From Ferribacterium limneticum (lineage in GTDB: Bacteria > Pseudomonadota > Gammaproteobacteria > Burkholderiales > Rhodocyclaceae), in NCBI RefSeq assembly GCF_020510625.1, contig NZ_CP075191.1, positions 1,092,001-1,156,000 of the forward strand: a stretch of 64,000 nucleotides of DNA, given 5' to 3'. The first letter of the stretch is position 1, and every line of letters starts with the position of its first letter. Under the pieces are notes generated by a model. That model had not been told where the DNA came from and searched no databases. It saw nothing but the letters and a program-made list of their open reading frames with translations. Made by a program: the position numbers and the translations under genes. Positions 53,179 through 62,986 of the stretch are shown in pieces.

Positions 53179-53787
53179 TCAATTGACCGTCATGACTGCC
53201 TTGACCAGTTCGGCCAGGGTACGGACGCCCATTTTTTCCATGACTCGGGCCCGATGGGCTTCGACCGTTTTCATGCTGATGTTCAACTCGTCGGCGATCT
53301 GTTTGTTCAGCTTGCCGGCGACGACCAGTTGCATGACCTCGCGCTCGCGCTGGGTGAGTTGATCCAGGCGATGCGAAATGGCGCCGTCGCGCTGGCGGCG
53401 GGCTGACAGCTGATTGTCCAGTTCTAGCGCGCGCTGGATGCGCGACAGCAGGTCTTCGTTGTGGAACGGTTTCTCGATGAAGTCGCAGGCGCCGCGTTGC
53501 AGGGCGGAAACGGCCATCGGCACGTCGCCGTGGCCGGTAACGAAGATGACCGGCAGTTGCGAGCCGAGTGAGTCCAGCTTTTCCTGCAGTTCCAGGCCGC
53601 TCATTTCCGGCATCCGGACATCCAGCACGATGCAGCCTTGCATGTCGCTGCGCCAGGCTTTCAGGAAGCTTTCGGCCGAATCGAAGCAGGTGACGCGATA
53701 GGCTTCGCCTTCGAGCAGCCAGGTCATCGAGTCGCGCATGGCCTCGTCGTCGTCGACGACATAAATGGTTTGCGTCGGATTAGTCAT
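53179..53787 (-). CDS. FixJ/NarL-type response regulator
   Basis: 202 residues, intact. Receiver: VVDDDEAMRDS, phospho-acceptor Asp in CIVLDVRMPEMSG (about residue 55), VTGHGDVPMAV and EKPFHN. LuxR-type helix-turn-helix at about 140-200 (LTQREREVMQLVVAGKLNKQIADEL-like; ISMKTVEAHRARVMEKM). It overlaps the kinase gene by 8 bp and is its cognate partner. A truncated copy lies at 51105-51614. Confidence 0.92.
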   Translation of the reverse strand: MTNPTQTIYVVDDDEAMRDSMTWLLEGEAYRVTCFDSAESFLKAWRSDMQGCIVLDVRMPEMSGLELQEKLDSLGSQLPVIFVTGHGDVPMAVSALQRGACDFIEKPFHNEDLLSRIQRALELDNQLSARRQRDGAISHRLDQLTQREREVMQLVVAGKLNKQIADELNISMKTVEAHRARVMEKMGVRTLAELVKAVMTVN

Positions 53788-56179
53788 GGGTCACCTCGAC
53801 AGTTTCCTCGATTGGTACGGTGAAATGGAAGACAGTGCCACCTTCGCGGCGTGGTTCGACCCACAGCCGCCCCTGGTGGAACTCGATAATGGACCGGCAG
53901 ATGGCCAGGCCGATGCCCATGCCTTCCGGCTTGGTGGTGTAGAAGGGGGCGAAAATCTTTTCGATGTCTGCCTCGTCCAGGCCATGTCCCTGATCGGTCA
54001 CGGCGATTTCCAGCATACGATCATCGACGACTTTGGCCTGCAGGGTCAGTTGGCGGCGCTCGAACGGCACATCGATCATCGCCTCGATGCCATTCTTGAC
54101 CAGATTGAGCAGCACCTGCTCGATCATGATGCGGTCGACGACAATGCGCGGCAGGTTGTCCGGCAGGTCGACGATGATCTGCGTGCCGGTGCGCTGTGCC
54201 TCGATGTCGGCGAAGGCGCGGGTTTCATCGACCAGTTCTTCGAGGGCAATCGGTTGCCGGTTCGGGTCACCCTTCTTCACCATGTCGCGCATGCGGCGAA
54301 TGATCTTGCCGGCCCGCTCGGCCTGGCTGGAGGCTTTCTGCATGGCGGCCAGCAGGTCGTCCAGGCGGTAGTTGCCGGCCTGCATGCGCTTGACGCAGCC
54401 GGCGCAGTAATTGGCGATGGCCGACAGCGGCTGGTTCAGTTCGTGGGCCAGTGAGGAGGCCATTTCGCCCATGGTGATCAGGCGCGAGGTCTGTTCGAGG
54501 CGCTTTTGCTGTTGCAGATTGACTTCCTCGATGTGCTTCTTGTCGGTGATGTCGGCAGCGATCTGGACGCGCACGGTGCGGCCGTCCACCCAGCGAATGG
54601 CCCGCTCATGCAGGTGATACCAGTGGCCGGAAAGCGTGTGCTGGATTTCACCATCGAACAGTTCGCAAGGCAGTTCCTCGGGCCCGATCTGCAGCGGGTC
54701 ACGGGATAGCCATTCCGGGTTGGGATGGCAGGGGGCGGTGACCAGGGCTGAATTGCGGCCAACGGTATCGAAGCCGAAAATGTTCTGGAAGGCCCGGTTG
54801 GCAAAAAGAATTTCCCCGGTTTGCACATCGGCGACGTGCACCGCCGAGTCGAGGCCGTCGATTACCGTGACGAAGCGTTCATGTGCCCGTTCCAGTTCAA
54901 CGCGGACGCGCTTCGGTTCGGTAATGTCGTTCATCGAGGCCATCCAGCCGATTTGCAGGCCATGGGTGTCGATCAGCGGCGAGAAATAGAGGCGTACGTC
55001 GAAGCGCTCGCCGCTCTTGCGCATGATCCGCATCTCGAAGCCGCTGGCCGGTGCCTTGCCGGCCAGCGCGGTGTCGATATTGTGTTTCAGGCGATCGAAT
55101 TCCTCGGCCGGCCAGTAGGGATAGGGAGGCTTGATCCCGATCAGTTCGTTTTCGTCGAAACCGGTCATCCGGCAGAAGGCCGAATTGACGAAGGTGATGC
55201 GCCCATCGAGATCGATGGCGCGCAGGCCGGTGATCAGCGACTGCGACATGGCCTGGCGGAAGGCGTAGGCGGCGCGCAGCTCTTCTTCGGTCGCGGCGCG
55301 GTGTTTGGCATGCCGGCGCAACTGGATCAGGGTGATCGTCGCGATCAGCGTCAGGATGGTGATCAGGGCCGCCGGCACGAAGGGCAGCCAGGCGCCGCCC
55401 AGGCGGTAGGCCACGATGTTCAGGCCAAGGCGGTTGTTGGGCAGGTCGAGGCTGATGGTGCCGGACAACTGGCGCTCGGTAGGCTTGACTGAAGAGTTGG
55501 TGAACAGCTCGCGATTCTCGGCATCGACCACCGTCAGGCTGTAGCGGGTGGTAAACACGGTGGGCAGCGTCGCCCGGAGCAGGGTTTCCAGCGACTGCAG
55601 GGCAATGAAGGCGCCGATATCGGCGCTGCCGCGCTGCACCGGCAGGATGATGTCGTGGGCCGGGCGCTGCGTTTCATTCCGGTAATCCGGCGAGACGACG
55701 GTGCGCCGCACGCGCAGGGCTTCCTGCAGGGCGGCCAGGCGCACGCCGCTGAGTTGTTCGCCGACGAAGGTGGCCGTCGACTCATTGGGAGCGACCCATT
55801 CGACCTTGCCGTCGGTATCGATCCAGATGATGGCCTGGATTTCCGGTGCGTCACGCACGTAACGGGCGGCCTTGACCTGGAAGGATTCGTAGGTCAGTTG
55901 CTTGAATTCCTGCTCGCGGCCGAGTTCGCCGAGGAAGTCCTGATGGGCGTGCAGACGGTTTTCAATGGTCCGTTCGGCCCAGTGCATGTCGCCTTCCAGC
56001 GCCGAGCGGGCGGTGTCCAGTTCCCGCCATTGCAGCAGACCGGTCAGGACCAGCATGGCGAGCGCAAAAATGCCGATCGCGACATACGGTGCCAGCCATA
56101 ACCAGGCCTGGCGGGGGGCAGCTTTGGGGAGGTGCGGCAACATGAGCCAATTCTTGGTTGTGGACGCGCGCTCGACCAT
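53780..56179 (-). CDS. Two-PAS sensor histidine kinase
   Basis: 799 residues. TM1 at about 28-48, a periplasmic sensor of ~220 residues, TM2 near 275-295, PAS 1 (about 310-425; DGRITFVNSAFCRMTGFDE), PAS 2 (about 440-550; ILFANRAFQNIFGFD), then HisKA with SLAHELNQPLSAIANY and HATPase with LLNLVKNGIEAM, DQGHGL and GMGIGLAICRSI. The HELNQPL box is typical of FixL/DctB/TtrS-like kinases paired with FixJ-type regulators. An ATG at 56143 is an alternative start. Confidence 0.9.
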   Translation of the reverse strand: MVERASTTKNWLMLPHLPKAAPRQAWLWLAPYVAIGIFALAMLVLTGLLQWRELDTARSALEGDMHWAERTIENRLHAHQDFLGELGREQEFKQLTYESFQVKAARYVRDAPEIQAIIWIDTDGKVEWVAPNESTATFVGEQLSGVRLAALQEALRVRRTVVSPDYRNETQRPAHDIILPVQRGSADIGAFIALQSLETLLRATLPTVFTTRYSLTVVDAENRELFTNSSVKPTERQLSGTISLDLPNNRLGLNIVAYRLGGAWLPFVPAALITILTLIATITLIQLRRHAKHRAATEEELRAAYAFRQAMSQSLITGLRAIDLDGRITFVNSAFCRMTGFDENELIGIKPPYPYWPAEEFDRLKHNIDTALAGKAPASGFEMRIMRKSGERFDVRLYFSPLIDTHGLQIGWMASMNDITEPKRVRVELERAHERFVTVIDGLDSAVHVADVQTGEILFANRAFQNIFGFDTVGRNSALVTAPCHPNPEWLSRDPLQIGPEELPCELFDGEIQHTLSGHWYHLHERAIRWVDGRTVRVQIAADITDKKHIEEVNLQQQKRLEQTSRLITMGEMASSLAHELNQPLSAIANYCAGCVKRMQAGNYRLDDLLAAMQKASSQAERAGKIIRRMRDMVKKGDPNRQPIALEELVDETRAFADIEAQRTGTQIIVDLPDNLPRIVVDRIMIEQVLLNLVKNGIEAMIDVPFERRQLTLQAKVVDDRMLEIAVTDQGHGLDEADIEKIFAPFYTTKPEGMGIGLAICRSIIEFHQGRLWVEPRREGGTVFHFTVPIEETVEVTHD

Positions 56180-56237
56180 TGGTACTTACCCTTACTGCAT
56201 TGGAAATAAGCCTGAATCAGGCCGTTTTGGGGCCGGT

Positions 56238-58532
56238 TTATGCCATGGGCCGGGGGCTTGGGGCAACCAGCGGCAGGATGAGTTCAAAACAGCACCCTTC
56301 GTTTGGCTGGCAGTCTACCGAGATGCTGCCGCCCAGTACCTGCACGGCAATGTTGTGGGCAATGTGCAGGCCGAGGCCTGTACCGCCACGCCCCATCTTG
56401 GAGGTTACGAATGGATCGAAGATGCGCGGCAGCAATTCGACCGGGATGCCGCAGCCGTCGTCTTGCACGCTCAGTCGAACCCGCTCGTCCCCGATCAACT
56501 CGGCCCGGACAACGATCAAGCCCTGCTCGCGGCCCTCGAAGGCATGGAAGGCGGCATTGCTGATCAGGTTGGCGAGAATCTGGCCGAGCGGCCCGGGGTA
56601 GCCGTCGAGGTAGATGTCTTGCGGAATATCGATCTGCAATTTGGCGACACCGTGCTTCAGCGTCGGTTGCAGGGTCAGCGCGACTTCGTGCACGGTCTGG
56701 TTCAGTTCAAACCGCCGCCGCTGCGAACTGGTCTGATCGACGGCGACCTGCTTGAAGCTGGTGACCAGCTCGGCGGCGCGTTGCAGGTTGCGCTCGGCGA
56801 TGACCGAACCGGTATCGACAGACTCCAGCAGGCTGTCGAGAACCGATCGCTTGAGGCCGTCGGCGCTCCGCTCGCGGAAAGTCTTCAATGCCTGGCGCAT
56901 GGTGCTGATCGCCATGACGCCGTTGCCGATCGGGGTGTTCAGTTCGTGGGCCACGCCGGCCACTAGCGAGCCCAGCGAAGCCAGTTTTTCGGAACGAACC
57001 AGTTCGCCCTGTGCCAGCTTCAGGTGCTCGACGGTGGTCGATAGTTCCTGGTTGGCCTGGCGCAGCTGTTCCGTGCGCTTTTGCACCCGTGCTTCGAGTT
57101 CAACGTTCAGCTCGCGAACTTCGTGTTCGATGCGGCGCAGTTCGGTGACGTCTTCGGCTACCCAGATGGTGCGCATGCCGCCGCCCATCTGGACCGACTT
57201 GGCCTGGATGTAAGCGAGAAACTCGCGGCCGTCCTTGCGCTTGATCCAGGCCTCGCATTGGGCAATTTGCTTTTCCTTGAGCTGGGAGAGCATGTATTCC
57301 CGATCCGCCAGGTTCTTCCATAGCCCGAGTTGCGAGCCGTTCTTGCCGAGTAGTTCATCGAGGCGATAGCCGAACAGGCGGAGGGTGGCGGCATTCGCCT
57401 GGGCGAAGGCAACGCTGGGATGGTTTTCGGTCACCAGCATGCTGACCGGTGAAGACTCGAAAATGATTTCCAGTTCCCGCTCGCGTTCGTGGATCGCGTT
57501 CGACATCTGTTCGAGGTCGGACGAAAGCTGGTTCAGTTCGATGACCGAACTGCGCGGCCATTCGCCGCCCGGCTTGCGCTCTGCCAGTTGCCGGGCGCGA
57601 TCGGCGATGGCGTTGATCGGGCGGGAGGTCAGGGTCGCCCACAGCGGGGCAAAGACCAGGCTCAGCAAGATCAGGGAGACCAGGGCACTCAAGCCGAGAT
57701 TCAGGGCGGTCCGCAATTGCGGAGAATCCAGGCCGCTCGGGCTGCGGACGATGAAGTACCAGTTCATCAGGTCGGAGCGCGAGGCCGCCATTTCGTAGGG
57801 CTTGTCCTCGAAAACCACGGCATCCTGGACATGCTGTGCGCGCTGCGCCTTGATGAACAGCGACAGATTGGCCAGGTTGACGACGCCCACCCGCTCGTTG
57901 CGCTCCGAATCGGCGAGGATGTCGCCGAAACCGTCGGTCACCCAGATGGCCCATTCCGATGGATTGCTCGTTTCGCTCACCGTTTCGAGAATGTAGCTCA
58001 GCGGAATCTCCCCGATGATCACATCATGGCCGGTCCATACGCCGATGGCGACGGCAAGGCGCTGGGAGACCGGCGACAGGTACTTGTCGCTCCAGGTTGT
58101 CTGCAAGCGTTGCATGACCAGCCGGCGCAGACGGTCGTTGCTCAGATCGTTGCCGATCAATTCCCCTGATTGCTTGCGGGCGCTCTCGGCAATGGCCGCC
58201 TGCTCAACACGGCCGGACGGGGCGATGCGATAGACGGCCGAGAAAGCTCCCTGCTGCACGAGCATTTCCATTTGGCGTTGTTGATCCTTGTAGGCACCTT
58301 TGGCCATGCCGCTGGCGACCAGTTCCAGCTGCCCCTGCAGGATGGAGAGCACGGTTTCAGAGCGGTGGGCCAGATCCCGGCTTTTGGCACTCAGGTCGTG
58401 GCGCATCTGGTTGGCCAGGCGGGGCTGGTAGTAGGCCAGCATCAGCGCGAAGGCAATCAGAAAGGCAATGGCCGAGGCGAGAACCAGCAGCAGGGTGAGC
58501 GAACTGCGGAGGTGCCAGCGGGGCCGAATCAT
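56238..58532 (-). CDS. PAS sensor histidine kinase downstream of two substrate-binding proteins
   Basis: 764 residues. TM1 at about 10-34, a large extracytoplasmic domain (about 35-280) of dCache-like appearance, TM2 near 285-305, HAMP (SRPINAIADRARQLAE), PAS (about 370-480), coiled coil, HisKA with VAGVAHELNTPIGNGVM, and HATPase with LANLISNAAFHAF and DGCGIPVELLPRIFDP. It overlaps the upstream SBP gene by four bases, so the binding proteins may present ligands to it. No adjacent dedicated regulator except the REC-EAL protein. Confidence 0.9.
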   Translation of the reverse strand: MIRPRWHLRSSLTLLLVLASAIAFLIAFALMLAYYQPRLANQMRHDLSAKSRDLAHRSETVLSILQGQLELVASGMAKGAYKDQQRQMEMLVQQGAFSAVYRIAPSGRVEQAAIAESARKQSGELIGNDLSNDRLRRLVMQRLQTTWSDKYLSPVSQRLAVAIGVWTGHDVIIGEIPLSYILETVSETSNPSEWAIWVTDGFGDILADSERNERVGVVNLANLSLFIKAQRAQHVQDAVVFEDKPYEMAASRSDLMNWYFIVRSPSGLDSPQLRTALNLGLSALVSLILLSLVFAPLWATLTSRPINAIADRARQLAERKPGGEWPRSSVIELNQLSSDLEQMSNAIHERERELEIIFESSPVSMLVTENHPSVAFAQANAATLRLFGYRLDELLGKNGSQLGLWKNLADREYMLSQLKEKQIAQCEAWIKRKDGREFLAYIQAKSVQMGGGMRTIWVAEDVTELRRIEHEVRELNVELEARVQKRTEQLRQANQELSTTVEHLKLAQGELVRSEKLASLGSLVAGVAHELNTPIGNGVMAISTMRQALKTFRERSADGLKRSVLDSLLESVDTGSVIAERNLQRAAELVTSFKQVAVDQTSSQRRRFELNQTVHEVALTLQPTLKHGVAKLQIDIPQDIYLDGYPGPLGQILANLISNAAFHAFEGREQGLIVVRAELIGDERVRLSVQDDGCGIPVELLPRIFDPFVTSKMGRGGTGLGLHIAHNIAVQVLGGSISVDCQPNEGCCFELILPLVAPSPRPMA

Positions 58533-59641
58533 TGGGTTTGCCGGACGTAATGGCCGTTGCGGATCAGCGCGACGGCCACGCTGCGCCGGGTGTCGCCGTA
58601 GGCATCGAAGCGGATCGTTTCCTGCAGGCCCTGGAATGGTCCCAGTTCAAGCAGCGCTTTCTTCAGTGGCTGGTCGCTGCGCCGGCGCGCCAGGGAATCG
58701 AGCAGGACGGTGGCCGCATCGTGGGCGAGGACGCTGGCGAAAGCCGGCTCGCGACCGAAGCGTTTGATGTAGCGCTGCCGGAAATCGCTGAAACGGGGCG
58801 AATGGTCATCGGCATTGAATTGCTGAATGATCGCCAGCCCCTCGACAGAAGTGCCGCCCAGTTCGATCAGCTGGTCGGTCGCGGCCCATTCGGCCGCTAC
58901 CAGCGGTACATGCTTGTCCAGCTTGCGCGTCTGTTGGGCGAGGCGAGCCGAATCACCGGCGTTGGCGACGAGAACCAGGGCATCCGGCTTCTGCTCCAGC
59001 ATTTTCTCGACGACCGGCAACTGGCTGTCGGCGGCGGAGTCAAAGTGCTCGCTGGCGATGATCTGGCCGCTGCCTCGTTCGAAAGCGAGTTTGAACTCCT
59101 CCATCCAGCTATCGGCAAACGTCCGATTGTTCAGGTTGACGGCGGCACTGATGCGGCGGAAGCCTCGTTCCAGGCAATATTTGGCGTAAAGCTGGGCGTT
59201 GTCGCGGGTCGTCCAGTTGATGCGGAAGAGCTGGTCGTCGCGGCCGGCCAGCTTGGCCGCCGAAGCGGTCGGCGAAAGCAGGGGTACCTGGGCCGATTCG
59301 TGCTGCGGCACCAGGACATCGGCCATGCCGCTGGTCATCGGCCCGATAACGGCGACGACCCGGGTTTTCAGCAGTTCGCTGTCTGCCTGGCGGGCGGATT
59401 CCGGGGTGCTGCCGGTATCGCGGGTCAGCAGTTCGGCGCGCTGTCCCTTGATGCCACCGGTCTGATTGATTTGTTCGATGGCGAGCATGGCGCCGTTGCG
59501 GCCGGCTTCGCCGAGGTCGGCCGAATTGCCGGTCAGTTCGCCAATGAAGCCGATGCGGATCGGCTCTTCCTGGCCGCAGCCGGCAAGCAGCCCGATGGCG
59601 AGCAGGCCGGCGGCGAGGCAATTGGTCGTTGTCGGTTTCAT
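58529..59641 (-). CDS. Periplasmic substrate-binding lipoprotein (Leu/Ile/Val-type), copy A
   Basis: 370 residues from the ATG at 59641. Lipoprotein signal with lipobox LLAGC (Cys near 21). Type I periplasmic-binding fold: IRIGFIGELTGNSADLG, GPMTSGMADVLVP, LSPTASAAKLAGRDDQLFR, and FASVLAHDAATVLL. About 45-50 percent identical by eye to the upstream paralogue. No permease or ATPase gene is present, so it probably senses for the kinase encoded downstream rather than feeding transport. Confidence 0.87.
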   Translation of the reverse strand: MKPTTTNCLAAGLLAIGLLAGCGQEEPIRIGFIGELTGNSADLGEAGRNGAMLAIEQINQTGGIKGQRAELLTRDTGSTPESARQADSELLKTRVVAVIGPMTSGMADVLVPQHESAQVPLLSPTASAAKLAGRDDQLFRINWTTRDNAQLYAKYCLERGFRRISAAVNLNNRTFADSWMEEFKLAFERGSGQIIASEHFDSAADSQLPVVEKMLEQKPDALVLVANAGDSARLAQQTRKLDKHVPLVAAEWAATDQLIELGGTSVEGLAIIQQFNADDHSPRFSDFRQRYIKRFGREPAFASVLAHDAATVLLDSLARRRSDQPLKKALLELGPFQGLQETIRFDAYGDTRRSVAVALIRNGHYVRQTQ

Positions 59642-59669
59642 GCGCTTGTCCGTGTTTGCTGGGCGTGGC

Positions 59670-60776
59670 TCATGGGGTGCGGACGAAACGACCATCCTGG
59701 ATGATGGCCCGGTAGACCTTGCGCTGGGCATCGCCATAGGCGTCGAACAGGACATCTTCCTGGAGACCCTGGAAGGGGCCGAGTTCGAGCATGCTTTCCT
59801 TGAGCGACTTGCCAGGCTCCCGCCTGGCCAGGGTTTCGAACAGCGCGGTGGCCGCATCGTGGGCCAGGATGCTGGCAAAGGCGGGGTCGCGCCCGAAACG
59901 TACGCTGTAATTCTGGCGGAAAGCTTCGTAGCGCGTCGATTTGCTCCCGGTGTCGTACTGCTCGAGGATGGTCATTTTCTCGACGGCCTTGCCGCCCAGT
60001 TCGATCAGTTGCTCGGTGGCTGCCCACTCGATGCCGATCAGTGGAATGTTTGGCGAGGATTTGCGGGCCTGCTGGGCCAGTCGCGCCGTATCGCTGGCGT
60101 TGGCGATCAGGAGCAGGGCATCGGGCCTGGCGTCGAGCATCACCTTGATTTCTTCAGCCAGGCTGCTGGAATTTGAATCGAAACCCGGCGAGGCAACGAT
60201 CTTGCCGCCACCACCCTCGAAAGCCAGCTTGAATTCACGGAACCAGCTGCCGGTATAGCCGAGGTTGTTCTGGTTGATGGCGCTGCTGATCCGGCGGAGG
60301 CCGCGTTTCAGGCAATCGTCGGCATAGATCTGTGCCTTGCCGCGCAGTGACTGGTTGATCCTGAGCAGATAGTCGTCCCGGCCGGTCAGCTCGACGGCCG
60401 AGGCAGTGGGGGTAATCAGTGGCACTTGGGCGGCATCGAAGGCGGGCAGCACGGCATTGACCATCCGGGTGGTCGTTGGCCCGATGACGGCAATCACTTT
60501 GCTCTGCAACACTTCGTTGGCGGCCAGCCGGGCATTGTTTTCCGTGTCGCCGGTGTCGCGGGCGATCAGTTCGACTCGTTGGCCATTGATGCCGCCTTTC
60601 TGATTCAACGCCTCGACGGCCAGCAAGGTGCCGTTGCGTGCCGCTTCGGCGGTGTCGTTTGTGTTGCCGGTTAGTTCACCGATGTAGCCGATGCGTATGG
60701 GTTCCTTCTCCATGCAGCCGGAGACAAGGAGGCTTAGCGCCAGCAGGGGGGCTGTCCATTGTCTGGTCAGGAACAC
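59670..60776 (-). CDS. Periplasmic substrate-binding lipoprotein (Leu/Ile/Val-type), copy B
   Basis: 368 residues. Lipobox LLVSGC near residue 21. IRIGYIGELTGNTNDTAE, GPTTTRMVNAVLP, ITPTASAVELTGRDDYLLR and FASILAHDAATALF parallel copy A. Its start overlaps the REC-EAL stop by 10 bases and copy A begins 28 nt after its end, so all are one operon. Ligand probably an amino acid or amide; not determinable. Confidence 0.87.
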   Translation of the reverse strand: MFLTRQWTAPLLALSLLVSGCMEKEPIRIGYIGELTGNTNDTAEAARNGTLLAVEALNQKGGINGQRVELIARDTGDTENNARLAANEVLQSKVIAVIGPTTTRMVNAVLPAFDAAQVPLITPTASAVELTGRDDYLLRINQSLRGKAQIYADDCLKRGLRRISSAINQNNLGYTGSWFREFKLAFEGGGGKIVASPGFDSNSSSLAEEIKVMLDARPDALLLIANASDTARLAQQARKSSPNIPLIGIEWAATEQLIELGGKAVEKMTILEQYDTGSKSTRYEAFRQNYSVRFGRDPAFASILAHDAATALFETLARREPGKSLKESMLELGPFQGLQEDVLFDAYGDAQRKVYRAIIQDGRFVRTP

Positions 60777-62986
60777 AGATGTTCTTTCAGCCAGGCCAGG
60801 AATGCCGCCTCGTCCATGGGGCGGGCGTAGTGATAGCCTTGCGCGGAGTGGCAGCCGATCTCCTGCAGCAAATCGCCGATATTCTGATCTTCGACACCTT
60901 CAGCCACGGTCTTCATGTTCAGTTCCTGGCCCAGTTTCGAGATCGTGCGGACGATGCGGGCGCCGCGTTCGCTGGAAGCAAGCGACACGACGAAGGAACG
61001 GTCGATCTTCAGGTGGTCGATGGGCAGTTGCTCAAGGTAGTTCAGGGAGGAATAGCCCGTGCCGAAATCGTCGATGGCGATGCAGATGCCGCGGCTGCGC
61101 AACTCGGTGAGCAGGGCGACCATCGGTTCGATGCCTTCGAGAACGACCGATTCGGTGATTTCCAGTTCGAGATTGTGCGGCGAGGTGCCTGTCTCGCGCA
61201 GGGCGGTATCGATGAAATCGACAAAGCCGGGTTGCCGGAGTTGAACCGTTGAAATATTGACGGCCATGCGCAAATCCGGGAAACCGGCGGCGCGGAAGCG
61301 CTGCAGGGCGAACAGCGCTTCGTGCATGATCCATTGGCCCAGCGGGACAATCAGTCCGGATTGTTCGGCGACCGGGATGAAACGGTCGGGCGGGATCGTC
61401 TGGCCGTCGTGGTGTTGCCAGCGCATCAGCGCCTCGATGCCGATGATCTTGCCGGAGCAGAGATCGATCTGCGGTTGATAAACGGCGTGGATCTGCTTTC
61501 GTTCAAGCGCTTCGCGCAGGTCACGCAGCAATTGCGTGCGCCCGCGGGTTTCTTCGCCGATGGATTTCGAGAAACTGACGGTTTGACTGCTGCCCGCGGC
61601 TTTGGCCCGGCGCAAGGCGATGTAGGCATTTTCCAGGGTGTCGGCGCCCCGGCCATTGCTGGCGACGGGGGTCAAACCGATGCCGACCGTGACCAGGTGG
61701 TCGACGCTCTCAATGGCAAATGGCTGGGCGAAAATGCGCTGGATGGTGTCGGCTTTGACCAGCAGGCTGGCGCCGGTGACTGCAAAGGTGTCGCCGGCCA
61801 CACGGGCGACAAAGACATTGGCCGGGAAGAGGGTCCGCAGGCGCAAGGCCGCCGCCTTGAGCATGGCGTCCCCGTATTGATGGCCGAGCAGGTCATTGGC
61901 AGCGGCAAACTGGTCGATATCGATCAGGGCCAGCACGTCGTCCGCCGCGGCGGTGGCCAGTCGGCGGTCTAGTTCGGCAATCAGGGCATTGCGGTTGGGC
62001 AGGTCGACCTGGCGATCGATCTGTGAGTCGCGCCGAAGGTCACCCACCAGGTCGATATTGTTGGCGCACAAGGCAATATTGGTGCAGAAAATCTCGAGCA
62101 GGTTCTGGTCGACTTCGCTGATCGGATCGGCTGTTTCGATGAAAGCAGCAAAGCCTTCATCGGGTGTCTTGCGGAAATACAGGGTGACATCCTGCTTGGT
62201 GATCGTGCTGTGGCGATTGCGCAGGGCATGCCCCAGGCTGCGCGCCAGGTGCTGGTTGTCAATTTCGGACAGTCGGTGCTGGATCAGGTGCCGGTAGTTG
62301 CCTGCTGCCGCAATGACACGGTATCCGCCGGGCCCGATGTTCTTGTCGGTGGCGGCGCAGACCAGCCCTTCCGGGGCAACACCGATCAGGCTGGCGAGTT
62401 GGGTGATGACTCCCTCGGCGAAGGATTGCAGTCCTTGTTCCGCCATGAACTGATGGCTCGACGCAACGATCTTTTCCAGGCCGCGGCGGCTGGCATCGAG
62501 GCGTTCCAGTTGGTCGTAGCAGCGCACGGCCGAGGTCAGTGTCGTGAACAGCCTGGACTGGGTCAGTTCGCTCTTGGTCTTGTAGTCGTTGATGTCGTAG
62601 CGGGTAATCGTTTCCGCTTCGGGCGCCTGCCCCGGTTGCCCGGTCCGCAGGATGATCCGCGTGTTGAGCAGCATCAGTTCATTGCGGATGGCGTCGACGG
62701 TCTTCAGGCCGGCATCGTCGCTTTCCATCACGACATCGAGCAGGATGACCGCGATATCGGTTTCACGATCAAGGAAATCGATGGCTTCCCGTCCGGAGTA
62801 GACGTGGAACAGGCGCAGACTACGCCCCTGTATCTCCATGCCGCTCAGAGCAAACTCGGTCGCTTCATGGACATCCTTGTCATCATCGACGATCAGGATG
62901 CGCCAATACTTTTCTTTACGAGCCGGGGTTTCCGTCTGCTGATCGTCTTCGATCAAGATCAGTTCGTCGTCGCTAGAGTTGCTCAT
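60767..62986 (-). CDS. REC-DUF3369-GGDEF(degenerate)-EAL response regulator, c-di-GMP phosphodiesterase
   Basis: 739 residues. Receiver (about 28-155; ILIVDDDKDVHEA and phospho-acceptor in VILLDVVMES), DUF3369 (about 170-330), GGDEF (about 340-480) with the signature reduced to AGDTF so no cyclase activity is expected, and EAL (about 490-735) with GIEALMRWQHHDG, NLELEITESVV, IDDFGTGYSSLNYL and KTVAEGVED intact. It should hydrolyse c-di-GMP when phosphorylated. It heads an operon with two binding proteins and a kinase. Confidence 0.92.
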   Translation of the reverse strand: MSNSSDDELILIEDDQQTETPARKEKYWRILIVDDDKDVHEATEFALSGMEIQGRSLRLFHVYSGREAIDFLDRETDIAVILLDVVMESDDAGLKTVDAIRNELMLLNTRIILRTGQPGQAPEAETITRYDINDYKTKSELTQSRLFTTLTSAVRCYDQLERLDASRRGLEKIVASSHQFMAEQGLQSFAEGVITQLASLIGVAPEGLVCAATDKNIGPGGYRVIAAAGNYRHLIQHRLSEIDNQHLARSLGHALRNRHSTITKQDVTLYFRKTPDEGFAAFIETADPISEVDQNLLEIFCTNIALCANNIDLVGDLRRDSQIDRQVDLPNRNALIAELDRRLATAAADDVLALIDIDQFAAANDLLGHQYGDAMLKAAALRLRTLFPANVFVARVAGDTFAVTGASLLVKADTIQRIFAQPFAIESVDHLVTVGIGLTPVASNGRGADTLENAYIALRRAKAAGSSQTVSFSKSIGEETRGRTQLLRDLREALERKQIHAVYQPQIDLCSGKIIGIEALMRWQHHDGQTIPPDRFIPVAEQSGLIVPLGQWIMHEALFALQRFRAAGFPDLRMAVNISTVQLRQPGFVDFIDTALRETGTSPHNLELEITESVVLEGIEPMVALLTELRSRGICIAIDDFGTGYSSLNYLEQLPIDHLKIDRSFVVSLASSERGARIVRTISKLGQELNMKTVAEGVEDQNIGDLLQEIGCHSAQGYHYARPMDEAAFLAWLKEHLCS

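Larger units (their letters stand above)
52421..53688. repeat. 1268-bp tandem duplication, right copy
   Basis: Counterpart of 50347-51614. It begins immediately after the RAYT element and runs into the unique 5' part of the intact FixJ-type gene. Confidence 0.95.

Noticed and set aside
58532..59704. 390-codon open frame on the plus strand
   Set aside because: Antisense to the substrate-binding protein gene with lipobox and domain motifs; composition typical of GC-bias shadows.
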